A DNA stretch of 64,000 nucleotides from Phycisphaerae bacterium. GTDB taxonomy: Bacteria; Planctomycetota; Phycisphaerae; Phycisphaerales; UBA1924. The stretch's first letter is position 1. Each line of letters opens with the position of its first letter. Shown one piece after another: positions 11,185 to 20,181 of the stretch. The DNA lies in assembly GCA_030429705.1 (NCBI GenBank), contig JAUIES010000001.1, forward strand, positions 1,302,001-1,366,000, written 5' to 3'. A program made the translations under genes and the position numbers. The notes beneath the pieces are model-generated. The model did not search any database. It saw only the letters and a list, made by a program, of their open reading frames with translations, and was not told the origin of the DNA.

Positions 11185-12225
11185 ATGCGAAGGAAATCGT
11201 GTCTGACATTGCTCGCGATCGCGGGCACCGCTTCGGCGGAACCTGAGATGATCACGCTGACCGCTGAGTCGTTGCCCGCGGACACGCCGATCGGGCATAT
11301 CTACTACAACGCGGCGACGGGTGAGATGGTGCGGACGGCTGGGCCGATGACTCAAGGCTCCGGCCGGGGGTTGCAAACGGATCCGATTTGGATCAACACA
11401 GACACACGGCAATGTCTCGACGAGCCATCCGAGATTGAGTACTACAACATATTGGACAGCGCAGATCCGGCGAATGAGCGGTGGGTGCTCGACTGGGGCG
11501 ACCTCGAGCCAGATAGCCGACTGGACTCATTTTCATTGATGTTTGTCACGAGCGTGTTCGATCCTGAAGGTGATGGTGAGGATGGCTTCGATCTTCATAT
11601 CACGCTGTTCGATCGCTTTGACCATGTCCAAATAGGTTGCAATGTACCGTTGGCCACGCTCTTTGAGATTGATGGCTTGCCTGGATCAACCTCAACGGAC
11701 GGGGATGTGGCGGTCTGGATGCTCACGGTCGACCTTGCTGGAGGTGATGGGTCGTTCATGTTCGGCAACTATGACATGGATGGCGACCAACTCAACGAGT
11801 TTGGAGTGGGGTTCAATTTCAATCATCCCAAGGATTTGACCGTTGGTCGGTCGGGTTTGGTGCTTGTCGTGCCACCGGGTCGAGCTGAACCAAACATACT
11901 CGGCAATGAAGATAACTTTGGCTTATGCCTGACTACGAACTGGGATCAAACCAACCCGGCCTACTGGTTCGGCGGATACAACTGTGACCCGGCACAGGGC
12001 GAGATCAACCCATGGGCTGCGTTCTACTTCGCCATGTATGGTCGTACCGGTCCACCATGCCAAGCGGATCGCAACAGTGATCGCGTCCTCGATTTCTTCG
12101 ATGTACAGGATTTCCTCATTGACTTCGCAGCCGAAGATCCAAGTGCCGATTTCAACGACGATGGTCTTTTTGAGTTCTTCGATGTGCAGGGGTATTTCCA
12201 TTTGTTTGTGTCAGGTTGCCCTTAG
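11185..12225 (+). CDS. Exported GC-type dockerin protein, unknown N-terminal domain
   Basis: 346 residues. A signal peptide (MRRKSCLTLLAIAGTASA) is followed by about 260 residues with no family I recognise, rich in Asp/Gly and Trp and probably all-beta. The last 55 residues hold two dockerin-like calcium loops (DRNSDRVLDFFDVQDF and DFNDDGLFEFFDVQGY) and end in SGCP. Planctomycete proteins with this end are known as GC-type dockerin proteins; attachment to the cell surface is assumed from their resemblance to cellulosomal dockerins. ATG 11185 is chosen because GGGGAGG precedes it and a signal peptide starts there. Confidence 0.85.
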   Translation: MRRKSCLTLLAIAGTASAEPEMITLTAESLPADTPIGHIYYNAATGEMVRTAGPMTQGSGRGLQTDPIWINTDTRQCLDEPSEIEYYNILDSADPANERWVLDWGDLEPDSRLDSFSLMFVTSVFDPEGDGEDGFDLHITLFDRFDHVQIGCNVPLATLFEIDGLPGSTSTDGDVAVWMLTVDLAGGDGSFMFGNYDMDGDQLNEFGVGFNFNHPKDLTVGRSGLVLVVPPGRAEPNILGNEDNFGLCLTTNWDQTNPAYWFGGYNCDPAQGEINPWAAFYFAMYGRTGPPCQADRNSDRVLDFFDVQDFLIDFAAEDPSADFNDDGLFEFFDVQGYFHLFVSGCP

Positions 12226-12306
12226 ACGATCGAATCGGGGTCGGGCAAACCGTCAGATCAGGGCGATCAACTGGCGTGGATGGTCCCGTTCGCGTACCCT
12301 ACTGGC

Positions 12307-13026
12307 ATGACACAGAACCCGTACGCCGATGGCGGCTTTGACGATGCGATTTCCGAGCCGCCGCGCACCAGCGTGATGGCCATTCTTTCACTCGTGACCA
12401 GCCTCATTGGCTGTTGTTTGCCGATCGGCATCCTCGGGGTGTTGCTCGGGATTTTCAGCCTGATGGGGATCGGCAAGTCGCAGGGCCGCGTCACCGGCAA
12501 GGGGCTCGCGATCAGCGGGATCATTGTCGGGCTTGTGACGACCGCGTTGTGGGTTGGCGCGTATGTCGCGGTACAAAAGGGTATTGGGGTGTACGCCGAA
12601 TCAACCGGCGAGGTCATCACGGCGATCGAGACTGGCGACTACACAACCGCTCGTGCAGCGTTGGCACCGACCACCACGATTTCGGACGAGCAGTTCGACG
12701 CATTCCGCGCCAAGTATCAGGACGGCTTGGGGTCATTCGTTCGCACGCCTGAAGGATTCGTCGAGTTGATTCAGTCGTTTGTGGATCCGACCGTCGGGCC
12801 TCAGATGGAGAGCTACCAGGGTCAACAGAACATGATGCCGATCACCGGCTTCTTTGATTCCGGCAATGCGTTGATGTTGTTCTTCATCGACCCGAACACA
12901 CAAGGTCCCAGTGGCATGCCGGCGTACACCGACATTGTGATTGTGCTGCCTGATGGAACGGAAGTGCGCCTGACCAATGCTGTTGAAGTCGGATCGCCCG
13001 ATGAAGATCCGGATGTCGATGGCTGA
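12307..13026 (+). CDS. DUF4190-type membrane protein
   Basis: 239 residues. Two hydrophobic segments near residues 22-50 and 63-90, with the intervening GKSQGRVTGKGLAISGIIVG, fit the DUF4190 module. The C-terminal 150 residues are soluble and probably outside the membrane. Function unknown. It lies 12 bp before the MCE ATPase gene and may share its transcript. An in-frame ATG at 12280 would add nine residues. Confidence 0.7.
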   Translation: MTQNPYADGGFDDAISEPPRTSVMAILSLVTSLIGCCLPIGILGVLLGIFSLMGIGKSQGRVTGKGLAISGIIVGLVTTALWVGAYVAVQKGIGVYAESTGEVITAIETGDYTTARAALAPTTTISDEQFDAFRAKYQDGLGSFVRTPEGFVELIQSFVDPTVGPQMESYQGQQNMMPITGFFDSGNALMLFFIDPNTQGPSGMPAYTDIVIVLPDGTEVRLTNAVEVGSPDEDPDVDG

Positions 13027-13038
13027 TCCGGAGCACCC

Positions 13039-13938
13039 ATGCCCGCAACGCCCGACCAACCCGTCATCAGCATGCGCGATGTCGTGAAGCGGTTTGGCAG
13101 CCAGACCGTTCTTGATGGCATCAATCTCGATGTCTACAAGGGCGAAACCATGGTGATCATGGGCGGCTCGGGCTCGGGCAAGTCGACGACGCTGCGGCTG
13201 ATGATCGGGTCGTTTCTGCCGGAGGAGGGCGAGATATGGTTCTTCGGCGAGCCGACCTGCGGTATGGGCGAAGCCGAGTTTAATGGCATCCGGCGCCGGT
13301 TCGGGATTCTGTTTCAGTCGGGGGCGTTGTTTAACTCGATGACCGTGGCTGAGAATGTGGCGTTGCCACTGCGTGAGCATACGGATCTCGACCCGGCCAT
13401 TATTGACATCACGGTCAAGATCAAACTGGAGTTGGTCAGTCTGCGTGAGCACGCGGACAAGTACCCGTCTCAGATCTCGGGGGGGATGAAGAAACGAGCG
13501 GGGCTCGCGCGGGCCATGGCGCTCGATCCGGAGATATTGTTTTACGATGAACCGAGTGCGGGTCTTGACCCGGTGACAAGCGCTCAAATCGACAAGTTGA
13601 TGGTCAATCTGAGTCAGCAGCTCGGCGTGACGAGTGTGGTTGTGACGCACGAGATGGACTCGGCGTTTACCATTGCCGATCGCATGGCGATGCTCGACAA
13701 GGGGCGCATCCTGCGGGTCGAGAAGCGATCGTGGTTTGAGCAGCTGCGCGATACGCCCGAGGCGGAGGCTGCAACGCTGGATGATGACCATCGTTTGATT
13801 CGACAGTTCCTTCGCGGCGACCCCGATGGGCCGATCACGGACCGTTCGAGCGATGTCGGGTACGAACAGGATCTCTTTGGTGATTCGGCTTCATTCCCAA
13901 CGGCTGTCCCGAGCCTCGAACCCACACGCGGGGGCTGA
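13039..13938 (+). CDS. ABC transporter ATP-binding protein, MlaF-like
   Basis: 299 residues. Walker A GGSGSGKST near residue 40, Q-loop FQSGALFNSMTV, signature ISGGMKKRAGLARA, Walker B EILFYDEPSAGLDP and an H-loop THE are all intact. The FQSGALFxSxTV and GGMxKRxGLARA forms are typical of ATPases that power MCE-type lipid transport between inner and outer membranes. It ends 24 bp before an MCE-domain gene, which supports that role. The permease (MlaE) usually between them is missing here. Confidence 0.85.
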   Translation: MPATPDQPVISMRDVVKRFGSQTVLDGINLDVYKGETMVIMGGSGSGKSTTLRLMIGSFLPEEGEIWFFGEPTCGMGEAEFNGIRRRFGILFQSGALFNSMTVAENVALPLREHTDLDPAIIDITVKIKLELVSLREHADKYPSQISGGMKKRAGLARAMALDPEILFYDEPSAGLDPVTSAQIDKLMVNLSQQLGVTSVVVTHEMDSAFTIADRMAMLDKGRILRVEKRSWFEQLRDTPEAEAATLDDDHRLIRQFLRGDPDGPITDRSSDVGYEQDLFGDSASFPTAVPSLEPTRGG

Positions 13939-13962
13939 GCCAAGTTACGGAGTTTCGCAGAC

Positions 13963-15342
13963 ATGAGTGCACGCGGCCCTAAACGAAACAATGTCCTCGC
14001 CGGCTTGTTCCTCATCATGAGCCTGGTGATCGGGGTCATCCTGAGTTTCTGGGTGTCTGACATCGGGAGCCGATTTGGCAGTTTTGCGACCTATGGCGTC
14101 GATTTTTCGTTGCAGGATGGCGCGACCGGTATTGAACCGGGATCACCAGTCCGGCTTGGCGGTAAATCGGTCGGGCGCGTGGTGGATGTCGGATGGGCCC
14201 GCGGCACGGCATTGTCCGATGGCCGGGCAGCACCGGTTTCGATCCGGGTTCAGATCAAGATCCGAAGCGATATCCCGCTGTATTCCAATGCACTGACGCA
14301 AGTCGAGCGCCCGATCCTGGGCGGGTTGGCAGCGATCAACATCACGCACCCGGGCGGCCCGACCACCATCATTGGCGATGGACCCACACCAACCTTGCTC
14401 GCTGAAGGTGATGCGATGCAAGGCATTCTCGCGCCCGGGCTCTTGGCGCAAGCCGGTCTTGGGCCGGAGCAGGTTGATCTGATCAAACAGATCATTGTGC
14501 AGATCAATACGGCGTCTGCAGATATCGCGACGATCACCAGCGCGTTTGCACCCGCTGCCGAGCCGGCAGCGATGGATGTGGCGGAACTGCTTGCTGCAGC
14601 GCGGCGCATCATTGAAGCGGCGGAGACGGATTACAACGACGATTGGTCACCTCGCATCACGACTTCGCTTGCCAATTTTGAGACGGTGTCGGGCAAGGGC
14701 GTTGAGATTGCCGATGCTGTCAAGGACGGCGTCGCGGATGCGCAACTGGGGATCGCCGATGCGCGGGCGGGGATTGACGAAGCGCGTGGTGTGATTCGCA
14801 CCGGGCAGGAAATCGTCGATGAGGCTCGGCCGAACATCGAAGCGATGCTGCAGAATGTCGCCGACGCAACGGCGCATTTCAATGAGCAGACGACCGCTGA
14901 CATTGACGAGTTGATGGCAAAGAGTACGAGTGCGGTCGATCAGTTCGGCGACCTGGGTGCCAAGGCAAACTTGTTCTTTGACGAACAGAGTCCACAGATC
15001 GACGCAACCCTCGCCAACATTCGGCTTGCGAGTATGGACGGTCGCTTGTTCGTCAATGAACTGCGTGCTCAGCCTCAGCGGTTGCTGCGTCCGCCGAACA
15101 AGAAGGAACTCGAGCGCGAGTTGTTATACAGTTCGGCAAGGGCGTACGCGGCTGCGGCAAGTGACTTGCGGGCATCGAGTACAGCCCTCGACAATGTGCT
15201 GAATCGACTCGGCTCGGGTCAATCGCCGAACATCACGCCAGCCGACATTGCAGCACTGCAGGCGAAGTTGCACAAGGCGTTTGAACAGTATCAGGATGCG
15301 GAGTCTGATTTGTTGGATGCGATTATCAGTGAGGCTCCGTAA
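13963..15342 (+). CDS. MCE-domain (MlaD-like) lipid transport protein
   Basis: 459 residues. One N-terminal membrane helix (about residues 9-30) is followed by an MCE domain (about 42-130, with GIEPGSPVRLGGKSVGRVVDV) and a long alanine-rich, probably alpha-helical tail with many Asp and Glu residues and heptad-like spacing. MCE proteins bind lipids at the periplasmic side and pair with the ATPase encoded just upstream. The long helical tail suggests a bridge-forming type rather than a short MlaD, but this is inference. Confidence 0.85.
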   Translation: MSARGPKRNNVLAGLFLIMSLVIGVILSFWVSDIGSRFGSFATYGVDFSLQDGATGIEPGSPVRLGGKSVGRVVDVGWARGTALSDGRAAPVSIRVQIKIRSDIPLYSNALTQVERPILGGLAAINITHPGGPTTIIGDGPTPTLLAEGDAMQGILAPGLLAQAGLGPEQVDLIKQIIVQINTASADIATITSAFAPAAEPAAMDVAELLAAARRIIEAAETDYNDDWSPRITTSLANFETVSGKGVEIADAVKDGVADAQLGIADARAGIDEARGVIRTGQEIVDEARPNIEAMLQNVADATAHFNEQTTADIDELMAKSTSAVDQFGDLGAKANLFFDEQSPQIDATLANIRLASMDGRLFVNELRAQPQRLLRPPNKKELERELLYSSARAYAAAASDLRASSTALDNVLNRLGSGQSPNITPADIAALQAKLHKAFEQYQDAESDLLDAIISEAP

Positions 15343-15359
15343 GGGCGGGAAGGTGTCTA

Positions 15360-15998
15360 TTGGCTCAACGCCGACATCAATATGAGCGGGCTTTTGAGTC
15401 GTTTCTGAGGACGCGACGCATCCCCTATGTCGCTGTGAATGAGGCCCGCAAGACGCTGCTTCCAGATCGGGCGACGCTCAAGATTGCGGAGGGCGACGCA
15501 GCAGCGAAGACACTCAAATCGTTCGATTTTGTGATTTATGGCTCGACGACGAATCTCTTGATTGAGATCAAGGGACGAAAACTTGGTTCGACGCAGACCC
15601 GCCCCAATACCAAACCTCGGCTTGAATCTTGGGTGACACTCGACGATATCGAAAGCCTGCAGACCTGGCAACGGCTGTTTGGTGAAGGTTACGACCCGGT
15701 CTTTATCTTCGTGTACCAATGTGTAGCCCAGCCTCCTGACGGTCTTTTTCAGGAAGTGTTTGAGCATGCGGGGTCGTGGTACATGCTTCGAGCGGTGCGT
15801 TTGCAAGACTATCTGCAGCACATGAGAACCCGGAGCCCTCGCTGGCGTACCGTTCACCTGCCGACCGATGTCTTTGAACGCATCAGTCACCCTTTTGCCC
15901 CGAGTCTGGCTGGCGATCTTGTGGATCTCGGCCCGGAGTTGCCAGCGTTTGAGCCACTCTCTGATGAACCCCTTGAGCCAAGCCTCGCAACCGATTAG
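15360..15998 (+). CDS. HYExAFE-like protein with nuclease-fold signature
   Basis: 212 residues from a TTG start preceded by GGAAGG; no in-frame ATG is available. The N-terminal RHQYERAFESFL matches the planctomycete HYExAFE family signature except that the His is replaced by Gln at the aligned position. FDFVIYGSTTNLLIEIKGRK (residues about 59-78) has the Asp, then Glu-x-Lys spacing of the PD-(D/E)XK nuclease fold. Activity has not been shown for the family as far as I know. It begins 17 bp after the MCE gene. Confidence 0.7.
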   Translation: MAQRRHQYERAFESFLRTRRIPYVAVNEARKTLLPDRATLKIAEGDAAAKTLKSFDFVIYGSTTNLLIEIKGRKLGSTQTRPNTKPRLESWVTLDDIESLQTWQRLFGEGYDPVFIFVYQCVAQPPDGLFQEVFEHAGSWYMLRAVRLQDYLQHMRTRSPRWRTVHLPTDVFERISHPFAPSLAGDLVDLGPELPAFEPLSDEPLEPSLATD

Positions 15999-16008
15999 CA
16001 TCTTTGAT

Positions 16009-16263
16009 ATGAGAAACCACATGCTCAACCGAACTGCTCTGACCGCTGCTGTTGTTCTTTTTGCTGCCAGTGCTTCGACACCGGCGTTTGCTCAGCGATC
16101 TTCACCATCGAGCACACAGAACACACAGAATGTGGTTCGGGTGCCCAAGCCGACCGGTGAACCCAAAGCCACACCCATCACATCGATCATGACCGCGATG
16201 CTTCTGGCGGGCGGCTTGGTCGTGCTGACCTTGCTCCCTTCGAAGCGAGGACACCAGGATTGA
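16009..16263 (+). CDS. Small exported membrane protein, unknown
   Basis: 84 residues. A signal peptide (ending STPAFAQ) is followed by a Ser/Thr/Asn-rich spacer and a C-terminal hydrophobic helix (SIMTAMLLAGGLVVLTLL) ending PSKRGHQD. Signal peptide plus tail anchor predicts a tiny single-pass protein facing the periplasm. No family recognised. A second in-frame ATG at 16021 is equally possible. Confidence 0.55.
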   Translation: MRNHMLNRTALTAAVVLFAASASTPAFAQRSSPSSTQNTQNVVRVPKPTGEPKATPITSIMTAMLLAGGLVVLTLLPSKRGHQD

Positions 16264-16317
16264 GATGGATTCGCAGATTTACAGCTGTCTCACACTTTCA
16301 ATAAGAAGGGAACCCAT

Positions 16318-16605
16318 ATGAAACGACACAAGGGTCTCATCGCAATCAATCTCCTGCTTCTTGGCATTCTGACTGCAGTCACCTTTGCTCCGTCTGCGAT
16401 TGCGCAGAATGAGCGAACGCGTGGTCGAGGCGAATACACCATGGTGGGTGGCTCTCTCGAAAGTGGTGTTTCGGATGGTGTGTATGTCATCGATTCGGCG
16501 AATGCCGAGATGATCATGCTTCGTTGGGACAACGCTCGCAGTCAACTGTCGGGCATTGGCTTCCGTGACCTCGATGCTGACAGCAAGGCACCCATCCGCC
16601 GCTAA
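16318..16605 (+). CDS. Small exported protein with a short repeated module
   Basis: 95 residues. Signal peptide ends near SAIAQ (about residue 30). The rest, starting GEYTMVGG, has the core VYVIDSANAEMIMLRWD. A similar block occurs in the protein at 16622 (MLLVIDDRNEDLLVYN), so the two are probably distant paralogues. AGAAGGGA precedes the ATG by 6 bases. Function unknown. Confidence 0.6.
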   Translation: MKRHKGLIAINLLLLGILTAVTFAPSAIAQNERTRGRGEYTMVGGSLESGVSDGVYVIDSANAEMIMLRWDNARSQLSGIGFRDLDADSKAPIRR

Positions 16606-16621
16606 TCCAAGGAATGCACCA

Positions 16622-16984
16622 ATGAACAACCAACAGAATCAATCGAATGAGACCGTTTGCTCGACGAATCGGCAACAACGAGCCGCCCAGATTACGCTTT
16701 CTGTTTCAGCGATCATCATGCTTGCGTTGATTGCGATTCAGAGCATCGGGCTGCCCGTGTCCACCGCCACCGCGGGGATGGTCTCGAAGACGGGTAACTA
16801 CACAGCGTTGACCGCGATCGGTCGAACCAAGTCGGCGGAAATGCTGCTGGTGATCGACGATCGCAACGAGGACCTGCTGGTCTATAACGCCGAGCAAGGC
16901 CGCGATATTGAGTTGGTGGCTCGTGAGTCACTTCCGGATCTGTTCACCAATGCTCGGGCGCAGTCGCTCGGGCAACGCCCCTGA
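16622..16984 (+). CDS. Small membrane-anchored protein, paralogue of the preceding one
   Basis: 120 residues. A hydrophobic helix at about residues 24-47 is preceded by a 23-residue polar N-terminus, so it is probably an uncleaved anchor. The outer part (YTALTAIGRTKSAEMLLVID...) shares the spacing of the preceding small protein. CAAGGA lies 7 bases before ATG 16622. It is followed 17 bp later by the RicT gene. Confidence 0.6.
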   Translation: MNNQQNQSNETVCSTNRQQRAAQITLSVSAIIMLALIAIQSIGLPVSTATAGMVSKTGNYTALTAIGRTKSAEMLLVIDDRNEDLLVYNAEQGRDIELVARESLPDLFTNARAQSLGQRP

Positions 16985-17001
16985 TTGCGATTTGTTCCCA
17001 T

Positions 17002-18441
17002 ATGCCGATATACCCGCTGCCTCAGTTCGAGGATGATCTCAAGTCGCAAGAAGAAGAGCGCCGCGCGATCGAGGCGCTCAAGCCGCCGACGACGATTGTT
17101 GTGCGGTTTGGTTTGATGGGTCTCATCGGTGAATATCCGTACCGTGGCGATTCGACACCGGGGTGCGGCTCGAAGATTGTTGTGCAGTCGCACCGCGGGC
17201 TTGAGATCGGCGAGATGTTGACAGCGACCTGTCCCAACGCGGGCTGTTCGAAGAGCGTCTCGCGCGATCAGATGCTTGAGTACATCGAGAACTCGGGCGG
17301 TCGACAGTATCCGTTTTTCACCAATGGACGGGCGCTGCGCGTTGCGAGCATGGAGGACATGCAGCGGCAGGAAAAGTTGGATGCTCTGCGCAAGCCTCGC
17401 CGCGATGAAGCACGGCAACTTGCTCGCTCGCTCGGGCTGCCTGTCAAGATCGTCGAGGTCGAGCCGATTCTGTCGGGCGATCGTGTCACCATTTACTATT
17501 CATCCGAAGACCGTGTGGACACCCGTCCGCTGACGCAAGAACTGACGGTTCGTTGGAAATCGCGGATTGACCCGAAGCAGGTGGGGGCTCGTGACGAAGC
17601 ACGCCTGGTAGCCGACTACGAACGCTGCGGCGAGTATTGCTGTTGCAAGAACTTCCTGAAGGTGCTCAAGCCAATCAGCATGAAAGCCGCCAAAACGCAG
17701 AAGGCAACGCTTGATCCGTTGAAGATCAGCGGTCGGTGCGGCCGGTTGATGTGTTGCTTGCGGTATGAAGAGCAAACCTATGACGAGTTGAAGAAAAACT
17801 TGCCGCACCGCAAGACACCGGTTGGAACACCGGAAGGTGACGGAATCGTCATTGATTCACAGATCTTGACGCAGTTGGTTCTGGTTCGTCTTGATGATGG
17901 AACGCAGATCGCTGTTCCGGTTGAGCAACTGACCAAGCCGGGTATGCAGCCCAAGCCGAAGCCCAAAGCGCCAGAGCCGGTGCGTGAGTCGCGTCATGCA
18001 GACCGTTCGAGCGATCGTCGGTCGGAAGGCGATGAGACGGGCGAACGCAAGCCACGCCGCCGTCGTCGACGCAAGCCGCGCGGCGAAGGTGAAAAGCAGG
18101 GCAGCGAGCCCACGCCCACTGCCGAAGCAGGCGCTGACGCATCGACCGAATCCAAACCTGGTGAAACGGATCGGCCTCGCCGCAAGCGTCGTCGTCGCTC
18201 CGGACCGCCGCGCGACGCCTCCGCCGGTGGGGGGGACTCATCGGCACCGACAAGTGACGCGGCGGGCGATCAATCGTCAGCAAGCGGAGCCGGCGAAGCG
18301 GGCACGCCACGCAAACGCCGCCGTCGTCGTCGAAAGCGCCCGGGGTCATCCGGCCCGGATGGCGGCGGGCAAGGTGGAACCGATCAAGGCGGCGGCTCCG
18401 GTCGCGGTGATGCAGGGAGCGATCCAGGGCCAAACCAGTAG
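17002..18441 (+). CDS. RicT/PSP1-domain protein with long basic tail
   Basis: 479 residues. Residues about 30-310 match the PSP1/RicT (YaaT) family, including the cysteine groups GEYCCCKNF and GRCGRLMCCLRYE; related cysteines bind a 4Fe-4S cluster in Bacillus RicT. Residues from about 315 on are low complexity, with blocks of Arg and Lys separated by Gly/Ser/Asp/Pro, likely disordered and RNA- or membrane-binding. In Firmicutes RicT acts with RicA and RicF on RNA processing; neither partner is in the window, so the role here is open. Confidence 0.8.
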   Translation: MPIYPLPQFEDDLKSQEEERRAIEALKPPTTIVVRFGLMGLIGEYPYRGDSTPGCGSKIVVQSHRGLEIGEMLTATCPNAGCSKSVSRDQMLEYIENSGGRQYPFFTNGRALRVASMEDMQRQEKLDALRKPRRDEARQLARSLGLPVKIVEVEPILSGDRVTIYYSSEDRVDTRPLTQELTVRWKSRIDPKQVGARDEARLVADYERCGEYCCCKNFLKVLKPISMKAAKTQKATLDPLKISGRCGRLMCCLRYEEQTYDELKKNLPHRKTPVGTPEGDGIVIDSQILTQLVLVRLDDGTQIAVPVEQLTKPGMQPKPKPKAPEPVRESRHADRSSDRRSEGDETGERKPRRRRRRKPRGEGEKQGSEPTPTAEAGADASTESKPGETDRPRRKRRRRSGPPRDASAGGGDSSAPTSDAAGDQSSASGAGEAGTPRKRRRRRRKRPGSSGPDGGGQGGTDQGGGSGRGDAGSDPGPNQ

Positions 18442-18452
18442 TTGCGAGAAGC

Positions 18453-20093
18453 ATGACTGACCAAGTTCAAAAACACGAAACCTCCGTGAAGGAGACGCTG
18501 ACTTCGATCATGATTTCGTTCATCGTGGCGTTGGTGTTTCGAGGGTTTGTGGTTGAGGGTTTTCAGATCCCGACCGGGTCGATGGGGCCGACGCTGCTTG
18601 GGGCGCATGTCGATGTGCACAGCGAGATCACGGGCTACGACTGGCCGCTCGAACCATGGCAGAACTTCCCGGGCACGACCGCGCCCGTCAAGGACCAAGT
18701 CGGTATTGACCCGACCGACCCGATCGCGTCGATTGCGCTGCCCGCAAAGAACTACACGAGGCGGTCGGGCGATCGTGTGTTCGTGTTCAAATACCTTGAG
18801 CCTTTCTTTGGCCCGAGCCGATGGGATGTCACGGTTTTCAAGGTGCCCGTCAAGACGGCTGAGAATTACATCAAGCGCATGATCGGGGTCGCGAACGAAC
18901 AACTCGCGCTCGTCGATGGCGATGTTTTTACGCGCGCGTTGGAGGAGAAGCCCTCCGGCTGGTCGGAACCGGGCTGGTTGATTGAACGCAAGCCTGAACG
19001 CGTTCAGCGCGCGGTCTGGCAGACCGTCTTTGATTCGAGTTATGCGCCAACCGGGACGGTGTCGTATCGGTCGCCCTGGCAGGCGGACACGGGCGGCTGG
19101 GCGGGTTTGGATGCAGGCCCGTCGTATGCCTTTACCGGCTCGACACCAACGAGCCTGACCTGGACGAACCGAGCACACCGGCTCGATGATTATCTTCCGT
19201 TCAATGAGATTCCCGGCATCGGCCAGAGTTGGGATCGCCGGGGGGGCATGCCGACATACCCGGTGTCAGATGTAGCGTTCGCCTTCGGTTTTGAACCGGA
19301 TGCCGACGCGACGACATCGACTGTGTCCGTTGCGCTGGGCGCTCGTGGGCATGAATTTCGAGCCACGATCATTCGAGACACCTCGACAACCACAGCGATC
19401 GTCGATATGCGTGAAGCCGGGGATGAAGGCGCGTGGCAGCAACTTGAGTTGGTGCAACTGACCGGGCTCGCGCTCAAGCCGGGCCGCGTGACGAATATCG
19501 AGTTCTGGCATGTCGATCAAGCGGTGTGGCTCTTCGCTGATGGTGAACTCGTTGCGGGCGGTCCTGACAAGGGTGCTTATGACTGGGACATTGCTCAGCG
19601 GATCGCGGCTTCGACCGGGCGTGATCTTGCAGAAGCCCTCGATGCTGATACGGATGGCCGTATCAAACTGACCCCGCCCGATCTGTACATTGCTCCGACG
19701 CTACAGGTTTCGTTCGCAGGCTCTGCGTTTGACCTGCATCGTGTCCGCGTGAAGCGAGACTTGTTCTATCGACCCAATACCTATGGCCGAACCGAATGGG
19801 ACGGAGATCCACGGACAGCCATGGGTCGTCCGGCGCTGGCCACACATCCAGCGAGCCCGCTGGTGCTCGGGCCGGATGAGTTTTTCCTCTGCGGCGACAA
19901 CAGCGCCCGGTCGCTCGATGGCCGGCTGTGGGGTGTCGCTCACCCGACGATTCTCGATCGATTTGATTCGCGGCCGGGCACGGTGCCACGCGATCTGCTC
20001 ATCGGTAAGGCGTTCATCGTGTACTTCCCCAGCCCGCACCGCAGGTTCGGCTTGCCGATTCTGGACTTCGGGAAGAACCGTTGGATCTGGTAA
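18453..20093 (+). CDS. lepB: Signal peptidase I with large inserted domain
   Basis: 546 residues, versus roughly 180-330 in most bacteria. It removes signal peptides from exported proteins at the membrane. One N-terminal membrane helix (17-34) precedes the catalytic Ser43 in PTGSMGPTL; Lys141 in YIKRMIG is the general base; the GDNSARSLDGRLWG box is near residue 484. Between the Lys and GDN boxes lies an extra stretch of about 270 residues, Trp/Gly/Asp rich and apparently beta-sandwich-like (ITGLALKPGRVTNIEFW-type spacing). The gene is 11 bp after the RicT gene. Confidence 0.9.
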   Translation: MTDQVQKHETSVKETLTSIMISFIVALVFRGFVVEGFQIPTGSMGPTLLGAHVDVHSEITGYDWPLEPWQNFPGTTAPVKDQVGIDPTDPIASIALPAKNYTRRSGDRVFVFKYLEPFFGPSRWDVTVFKVPVKTAENYIKRMIGVANEQLALVDGDVFTRALEEKPSGWSEPGWLIERKPERVQRAVWQTVFDSSYAPTGTVSYRSPWQADTGGWAGLDAGPSYAFTGSTPTSLTWTNRAHRLDDYLPFNEIPGIGQSWDRRGGMPTYPVSDVAFAFGFEPDADATTSTVSVALGARGHEFRATIIRDTSTTTAIVDMREAGDEGAWQQLELVQLTGLALKPGRVTNIEFWHVDQAVWLFADGELVAGGPDKGAYDWDIAQRIAASTGRDLAEALDADTDGRIKLTPPDLYIAPTLQVSFAGSAFDLHRVRVKRDLFYRPNTYGRTEWDGDPRTAMGRPALATHPASPLVLGPDEFFLCGDNSARSLDGRLWGVAHPTILDRFDSRPGTVPRDLLIGKAFIVYFPSPHRRFGLPILDFGKNRWIW

Positions 20094-20181
20094 GCAGGCG
20101 GAGAATCTCGCCTCAACCGGGCGAACTTGAGTTCATTCTAATCGGGTCAATCAGACCGCTCGCCGCGAGCGAGTGCCGGGT

